Shown piece by piece: positions 58,051 to 64,000 of a stretch of 64,000 nucleotides of DNA. Source of the stretch: Undaria pinnatifida (Eukaryota; Sar; Phaeophyceae; Laminariales; Alariaceae); the NCBI GenBank assembly GCA_012845835.1, contig JABAKD010000030.1:6211599-6275598 (forward strand), read 5' to 3'. The notes beneath the pieces are model-generated. The model had not been told where the DNA came from. It saw only the letters and a list, made by a program, of their open reading frames with translations, and searched no databases. Each line of letters starts with the position of its first letter. The stretch's first letter is position 1. Position numbers and translations under genes: made by a program.

Positions 58051-60440
58051 ATAACCCTAAGCCCCCCCTACAGACACATCATAGCCGCGCGCGCACACGA
58101 GCATAGCTCCCGTCTCGCGTCGTGACCGCCCAATCGAGGAACAACAACAAAAAAGGCCGTTTTTTCATCCGCCACGGCATCGTGATTAATTGATGGTGTC
58201 AGTTTATTCGGGGGGGGGGGGGGGGGGGGGGGTGAGGTTGTAGGCGGGGAGAGTTGACCCGGTGGCGGCGGAGGAGGAATTGGGCGATGCGTTCTTGTTT
58301 TCCTTCAACAGTGAGCCCGTGCGTTCGCGTTCGTCTTCACAATGGCTATTTTTATTTTTTACAGACACCTTGATTCAACGGATGCTCTCTTCTTGCCACT
58401 TGCAAGGCAATCGAGATCGATACCCACCAAATCTAAAGGAACACAGCTTGGCCGATGCAACTCGCACGCCGATCGAGATTAATGTCCCCGAGCCTCAATA
58501 CAACAGCGAAACAGCGAGTACAACAGCGACGGTACCAGCAGAAAGGCAAGCGAGTAGAAGAGGCACGTACAGTACTATAGTAATAGTGCGACGGGAGTAC
58601 CGCGTTTAATGAAGCACACGCTGCATTAATTCGGTGAGCCCTATAATATACACGCGCGCGTGCTATATTGTACCTGTATTTCACGGTTAACGGCTTCCAC
58701 ATGTTGCCTTTCTCCTTTTGCGTTTTCCACATGTTGGTTATCCATCCTTGCGGTGTTTGGGTGCAGGTGGCTTGCGTGCGGCTTTTATAGACTAATGGAC
58801 TTTCTGCCTGCAGGCAGCGGTATTATGATATTCGCGCCTATTCTTCGGGGAAATATCCAATTCGCCGCCGTCGGCAGTACGGATCGGTTGAGAGCCTGGC
58901 GGTTGCGGTCATATCCCCAGCGAGCTGTTGATTTTTGCCGAAGGATGAATGCGCGTGCTACCTCGTTGCTCTTCGTTCCTGTTCGTTTCGTTACGACTCG
59001 ACTTGTTGTCTTGCTGCCTTTCGATGGGATTGTCTTGCTGCCTTTCGATGGGATTGGTTTCGTTGTGCTTGTTCGGCTCGTTTTCGGTTCGGTTCGTTTC
59101 GACGATGTGTTGCGCTCCGATTTGTTCAGTTCCGTTCCGTTCTGCGCCGTTCCATGTCGATTCGTTAATAGTGCGGAGTGGTCGAGGCGGGTGTGTCCAG
59201 CGGACCGGCGGAGGTCAAGTGAAGTCTTGATCCTCGCGCGTTTGTTTGGTGGAGTGTGTCGTTGATTAGCTTGTTTCCGGCTGTGGTGTTCGTGCTCTAA
59301 TCGGTAACGTACGTCTGTTACTACTCTAAACGCAACAACAGCAGCAAGCAAGCATCTAGTTGCATGGACCTGAACGACAAGGGGTGTACTGTAGCTTCCC
59401 CCTTGAACAGGTTGTTCTCAGCTCTGGTCGTTTGTGTTAACAACCGACGTCGGCTGCTTTAAAGTTAAAAGACAGCGGGCAGCTCAAGCTCCAAGAAATG
59501 AAGTAAGACCAGCGATATCATCTCGTTGTGCTTGGCCGCATTATGACCCCCTACGTACTTGCGGGACCGCGTGTAGGCTCAAACGTTTTTTGGTGTACCG
59601 TATAGCTGTTGCATTTTTACGTAGCGACAAAAGGCTTCGCATATACATGCACTCCGGAATGGGAGAAGGGGTTAATTGATTCAGGTCACGTGCGAGGTAC
59701 CCGTTGCACCGGTCCCATGCATGGCAGTCAAGCACGACCAGAACGACGAAAAGTGTTGACATGGGCAATTTGCAAATATATGCCAATAATTGTAGCCTCT
59801 GGTAAATATTAATACTGTTCTACACGAAGTTGTCATAAGTTTATTGATGCTAAACCAACCTTGTAGAATCCTGGACGTGACAGACAGGTCCACCAAACCA
59901 GATCGTACCGTGTGAAGAGGAATGGCACGAGAGCCGAAATATGACCGGTTTGTCCAACCAAACAATACTTGGATTGAACAGCTCCTCCCCGTCCTTCGAT
60001 GACCAAAAACAGTAGGGCTGGACCAACCCTCTCTTCTCTCCCTCTCCCATGAACATCTGTCTCGTTTCCTAAGTGCATAGGGCACACGCCCTGAAGCTAC
60101 GGGGATACCGGAAAACCCTCCCTGGGACGAGATGATACAAAGCCATGCCCAAGAAAAAAAATCCTTTCTAAAATAGAAGCCCGCCAGAGCAAGAGACGAA
60201 CGAAAATAATCTCCGCAACGAAAGGGCATTCTGTAGACACTACTATTGGAAAGCCCCCTGTACCACATCAACAGCAGCAACACTATTAATAAGAAAAGGG
60301 GAAAAAAATAACGAAACACAAGATTCGAACAATAAAAAAGAAACAGCGAAAACAAAAAAGAGAAGGAAAGTGAAGAAACGATAAAATTTCCCAAACGTCT
60401 ACCGCCGTCGCCATCGGTGGGACAGCTCGCGTCGTTTCTA
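58051..60440. other. Intergenic region, no gene assigned
   Basis: Downstream of the translocase stop lies a 23-base G run (58210-58232). A tandem 19-bp repeat CTTGCTGCCTTTCGATGGG occurs at about 59013-59051. A 277-codon minus-strand frame (59681-60514) has a hydrophobic Phe/Leu/Ser stretch but no family resemblance and odd composition, so it is not called as a gene. Confidence 0.4.
58210..58232. repeat. Poly(G) run of 23
   Basis: An uninterrupted G run lies about 160 bp after the translocase stop codon. Confidence 0.9.
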
Positions 60441-60924
60441 CTACTCACGGAAGCATCTGAGTTGTTGAAAGTGCCTGCCACCGTTGCAGCCCCCGTCCAC
60501 TCCGGCCCCTGCAACCGCCGGGTTAGGAGTCACGGCTACCGCCGCCGCTGCCCTCGCCGCCACCGCTGCCGCTGCCACTGCCATCAAATATGCGTCGGAG
60601 GTGCCAGGTCCCAAGGCATTAGGAAAACTGGGCGTGTCTACACCGCCATCCGCTTGGCACGGGTAAATATCTTGCGGCTTTAGGCATGATGACGCCAGGT
60701 TCTCGTCGACAAGGTCCCAGTCCACCTCGTTGTGTTCTCGCCGGCGTGGTAGAAGAAGCCCGGCGACGAGGCGTGACCTTATCTCGCCCCATGATCGTTG
60801 CTCCTCCCTGCGGTGGGTGCATCACGGCCCTCATAAACCGCCAGAAGAAAGCTCCGAAGAGGGTCGGAACATCGTCCAGCCTCATCCGTTTGGCGAACGC
60901 CATGCCCGCTTTTACCTGTGCCAT
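60441..60924 (-). pseudogene. Candidate minus-strand coding island, unrecognised
   Basis: On the minus strand a frame starting MAQVKAGMAFAKRMRLDD at 60924, right after TTTCGCACAG, runs to GGATIMGRDK near 60778. Other frames then read SSPGFFYHAGENTTRW and VDWDLVDENLASSC, followed by an Ala-rich tail ending at 60441. These pieces look like coding sequence but no single frame joins them. The region may be a gene with a short intron, a broken gene, or affected by sequence errors. The function is unknown to me. Confidence 0.3.
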
Positions 60925-60997
60925 CTGTGCGAAAGGTACGTACGTTTATGCAGTATGTACGAACGAAGGGACCGGCCTTGAAAAGCCCCGGATTTGA

Positions 60998-61208
60998 GCA
61001 ATGGAGAGAGATAAACTTGCAGTAGTGCACGAGAAAGTCTTCAACGAAAACTGAAACGTGCCGTCATGGTTGAAAACAAAAAATCGTTGTCATGCGTGAT
61101 AGCCCTGCTTGCTGGGTGCTGCCAACTCGACTCACTCACCCCGACAGGAACTGGCACATCCATGAAATATTATAACGTCGATCATTAGACTATAGTGATC
61201 GACACCTA

Positions 61209-61241
<33 letters not shown>

Positions 61242-62000
61242 ACTAGACTATACGTATGGTCGAATAATACACGCTATTAATAATACTTGCTGTAGTAGTA
61301 GCGCTTCGTTAGCAACTTGCAATAAAAAGCACCCTTTGCCATAGTTTTCAGAAGGGTCTCAATGACGTGATATGGCGACAGGGGCGCGCTGGCATACAGA
61401 ACGGTAATTGGCCCTACAGTACGTACGCGGTATCATGTGTCAGACATCCAGCTTTTAAGACCATTTCTTAGATGATCTGAAATCTATGCATACATGCATG
61501 TCCATTATTTCTACATTGATGCGTTGAAGCCGTTGGCGCGGGTTGCGCCGCATTTATTTGGTTCATGCTGGTTGCGCCGCATTTGGCTGATGCAGGTGTA
61601 CTCGTACGATGTACCGCATTTGTTGTACCGCGTTTATTCGTGTAAACTCTCGCACCAGATAGATGATTACAATGTTTACTGCTCGTACGAGTACAGAATA
61701 CAGAGTACAGAGTACCCAGTGCAGAGTGCAGAGTGCAGTTCTTGGTTGTACGAGATTGTGGAGATCAACCTCAGTTATTATCTACCAGATACACGATATA
61801 TAGTCTAGACTATGATGTACCGGTATGTGTTCAAGTTTTTGGCTCAGGTTGCGCCGCATTTGACTCATCATGCAGGTAGTATGCAGGTTGTACGACCGCA
61901 TTTATTCGTGTGACGCACCCATCTCCCACATGTTTACGAGTAAAGCGGTTACTGCTGTGGTACGTTCAGTTCTCGGTTGTGGATAGCGGCTTCAGTTCTT
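60998..62000. other. Intergenic region with short dispersed repeats
   Basis: No gene was seen. A short AGC/AGT triplet tract lies at 61207-61241. Copies of GGTTGCGCCGCATTTG occur near 61540, 61568 and 61848, with a variant at 62039. Confidence 0.45.
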
Positions 62001-62002
62001 CT

Positions 62003-62340
62003 CTACAAGAAGGCATGGTGTGTTGAAGTCGTGGGCGCAGGTTGCGCAGCATTTTGCTCATACAACCAACCACATTCTTCAATGTAAAACGTATCAATAC
62101 GGACGCCCGCAAACGCAGTCGCCGGGTCGTCTGGCAACCACGCGTCGCCTGCTTCTACAAGCAAGGACGCCGCCCCGTAGCGCGCGCGCACCTGGACGGG
62201 ATCTCCTGGTCCCCTCTCCTGCTGGAGCACCTGATGTTTTGGCACCAATCTTTTGGCGGCCTCACAGTCGAGACCCTCGGTGACGATGTCGGCGCGTACA
62301 GCACCGGCCATTTCGAGAAAGTAGTCCCCGCATGAGCGAT
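62003..62340. other. GC-rich candidate coding island, strand unresolved
   Basis: Both strands are open. The minus strand reads CGDYFLEMAGAVRADIVTEG (from about 62335) and then a possible donor CAG|GTGCGCG. The plus strand reads HLDGISWSPLLLEHLMFWHQ and ends EKVVPA at 62335. A further minus-strand stretch FANAKTRIEMTRAANNEW (about 62690-62770), flanked by TTTTCTAG and GTATGTG, may be an upstream exon. I recognise no family. Confidence 0.25.
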
Positions 62341-64000
62341 GTCACGTCGTCTGGAGAAGGAGCGAGGTCAGCTGTGCACGCAAACTCTTCCGTGGCCTGT
62401 CAGAAATTGGACGGTTTTTCGGTTGGGTTGTTGGCAAGTTTTGATATATCGGGGGGATAGATACCTCGAGCGCTACGAGCCATAAGGAGTCATTTGTCAG
62501 TCATTATTTGTTGGTTAGACATGAAAGGGCAATGGAGCAACATTGGCGACGCGTGAAGATTGTAGACTACATACCACACGCTTCCTCATGCACCTCTCAT
62601 GTCTTGTTGAAGTCGTCGCCGTCTTCTCGCGCCTCCCACTGACGCGTCACACAACCTACCACATCCCGCACATACCGGACGTATGGCTTGCCGGTGGCCA
62701 TGGTCGCCCATTCATTGTTTGCTGCACGGGTCATCTCGATTCGAGTCTTCGCGTTGGCAAATCTAGAAAAGGAGCACCTGTCCGAAGAAAGACTGAAAGG
62801 GGCGCGGAATGCTTTCCGCAAAGCACTTACTTCGAGAGGGGAGATACAGAAAATAACAACATGCAGTCTGTGCACACAACGGCACGTACGCACATACATA
62901 TGCACGCAAAAACAAAATCAAGCGGTAACTGCACGACATACATGCTGTGATGAATTCGTCGCTTGCTGCGCGCCTACTTGCAAAGGCGATACACGCGCAA
63001 CCGCGGCACACTATCAAGGGTGTGCAAGCGTGCATCAAGCCCTTTTCACCATACCCTACCTCCCAGTGGGTATCGGTGGGGACTCTTGAACAATTTCCTT
63101 GTCCGATCGATGTTCCCTCTAAAACCAAGGTAAATGTCCGATCGATTGTTGTTTCCCTCTAGAACCAAGGTACTAAATTAAATTGCCTGCCAGCTTTTCT
63201 CTTGTTAGTATCAAGGCAAGTATGCGATCGATTACCATCCCTTTATAAAACCAAGCTAACCGTCTCACGGTGCTCCGGTCAAGATAATCGGAAGTCAATA
63301 AATAATAATTGCTTGAGCATAGTCATGCGACAAATTTTTTTTTTACCGAAATGGACAGACAAGAAATAAATAATGATCGAGTTGACCTCGATGGATGCAT
63401 TTTTTTTTATCGTACTGGTTGTTATGATTACCCCCCCCCCCGACCAATTGACTATACATGCAATATCTCAGCCGCACAGGCTAGCTATCAACCATCGAAA
63501 ACCCATCCGCCGTCTACCAAAAAAAAAGACAAGAAAAATAAATGACGATGCGCTTTCCTTCACTATTAATATCATCGACAGCATAGCCAACTAGTTTTCG
63601 CACAGATTGGCGTATCATGGCACCCCAGCAGCAGCAAGCAAAAAAAGCAGCCGGGGGGGCGCCCTTACTACAAATATGAAAATACCTCGTCACAGGTACG
63701 ACCTGCTTTCGGGCTGCCTTCTTAATTTGTTCAAAATAAGTGTCTTAAGTGTCTACCTGACAGCACCGATGGAGGGACAACTGCACTGCACGAAGAAATG
63801 ACACCACGACAACCTTAGCTACAGCAATCACAATCACTATCAATAGGAATATGCCACCACGCGAGTGCACTGCACTACGCAGTTCTCCCCATCGCGGGCA
63901 ACCACTTCCGCATACGTGGAGGTTTCAATCGGCGCAGGGGGAAAGGGAGCGGGAGAGAGGAAGGGTACGACCCAAGAGAATCAACAAAGAAGACTATTCA
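62341..64000. other. Right-hand end, no gene recognised
   Basis: Apart from the candidate stretch near 62690-62770, only short frames are present. A CGATCGATTG..CCCTCTA-AACCAAGGTA motif recurs at about 63105, 63140 and, diverged, 63220. Poly(C) at 63430-63440 and poly(T) tracts are present. Confidence 0.35.

Noticed and set aside
59681-60514. 277-codon minus-strand frame with hydrophobic segments
   Set aside because: The composition is irregular, the hydrophobic part comes from an A-rich/T-rich low-complexity stretch, and no family resemblance is seen. It overlaps another, more coding-like frame.

Overview
The window looks like nuclear DNA of a photosynthetic stramenopile, plausibly a brown alga. 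Three things point that way. It holds the exon of a fucoxanthin/chlorophyll a/c-type light-harvesting protein. It has a plastid-type ATP/ADP translocase of the TLC family. Its genes have long, numerous, mostly GT-AG introns set in repeat-rich DNA. The lineage is an inference from gene content; no species can be named from sequence alone.

Layout: (1) 1669-2094 is the 3' exon of a light-harvesting (LHC/FCP) gene whose 5' part was not found here. (2) 5091-17239 is a complete mitochondrial citrate synthase gene, 11 exons, 461 codons, every intron in phase 0, catalytic residues intact. (3) 17.3-22.9 kb is intergenic with tandem repeats, two tRNA-derived SINEs, a poly(T)-headed retroposon and an unrecognised repeat ORF on the minus strand. 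(4) 22953-29903 is a three-level nested insertion: a solo LTR split by a Ty1/copia element, whose 3' LTR is split by a hAT-type MITE, each level with its own target-site duplication. (5) 30309-37217 holds decayed exons of a hAT transposase gene, with a SINE, an LTR/PBS fragment and a TRIM-like element lying in its former introns. (6) 38474-44441 is a degenerate gypsy-type retrotransposon on the minus strand. (7) 44.9-46.7 kb holds a 209-bp direct repeat around a short retroposon, and a retroposon copy with an exceptionally long AAC tail. (8) 47674 (start uncertain) to 58050 is an 11-exon TLC-family nucleotide translocase gene. (9) 58-64 kb has no recognised gene, only two weak candidate coding islands.

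The three host genes fit ordinary organelle metabolism: light harvesting and adenylate exchange at the plastid, and entry to the citric-acid cycle in the mitochondrion. Nothing suggests they are co-regulated. Most of the remaining sequence is a record of mobile-element activity, including several small non-autonomous families (AAC-tailed retroposon, tRNA-SINE, ACCGTC-repeat hAT MITE, TRIM) defined here only by comparing copies inside the window. Exon boundaries were assigned by hand from reading frame, splice signals and family knowledge; no database search was run.
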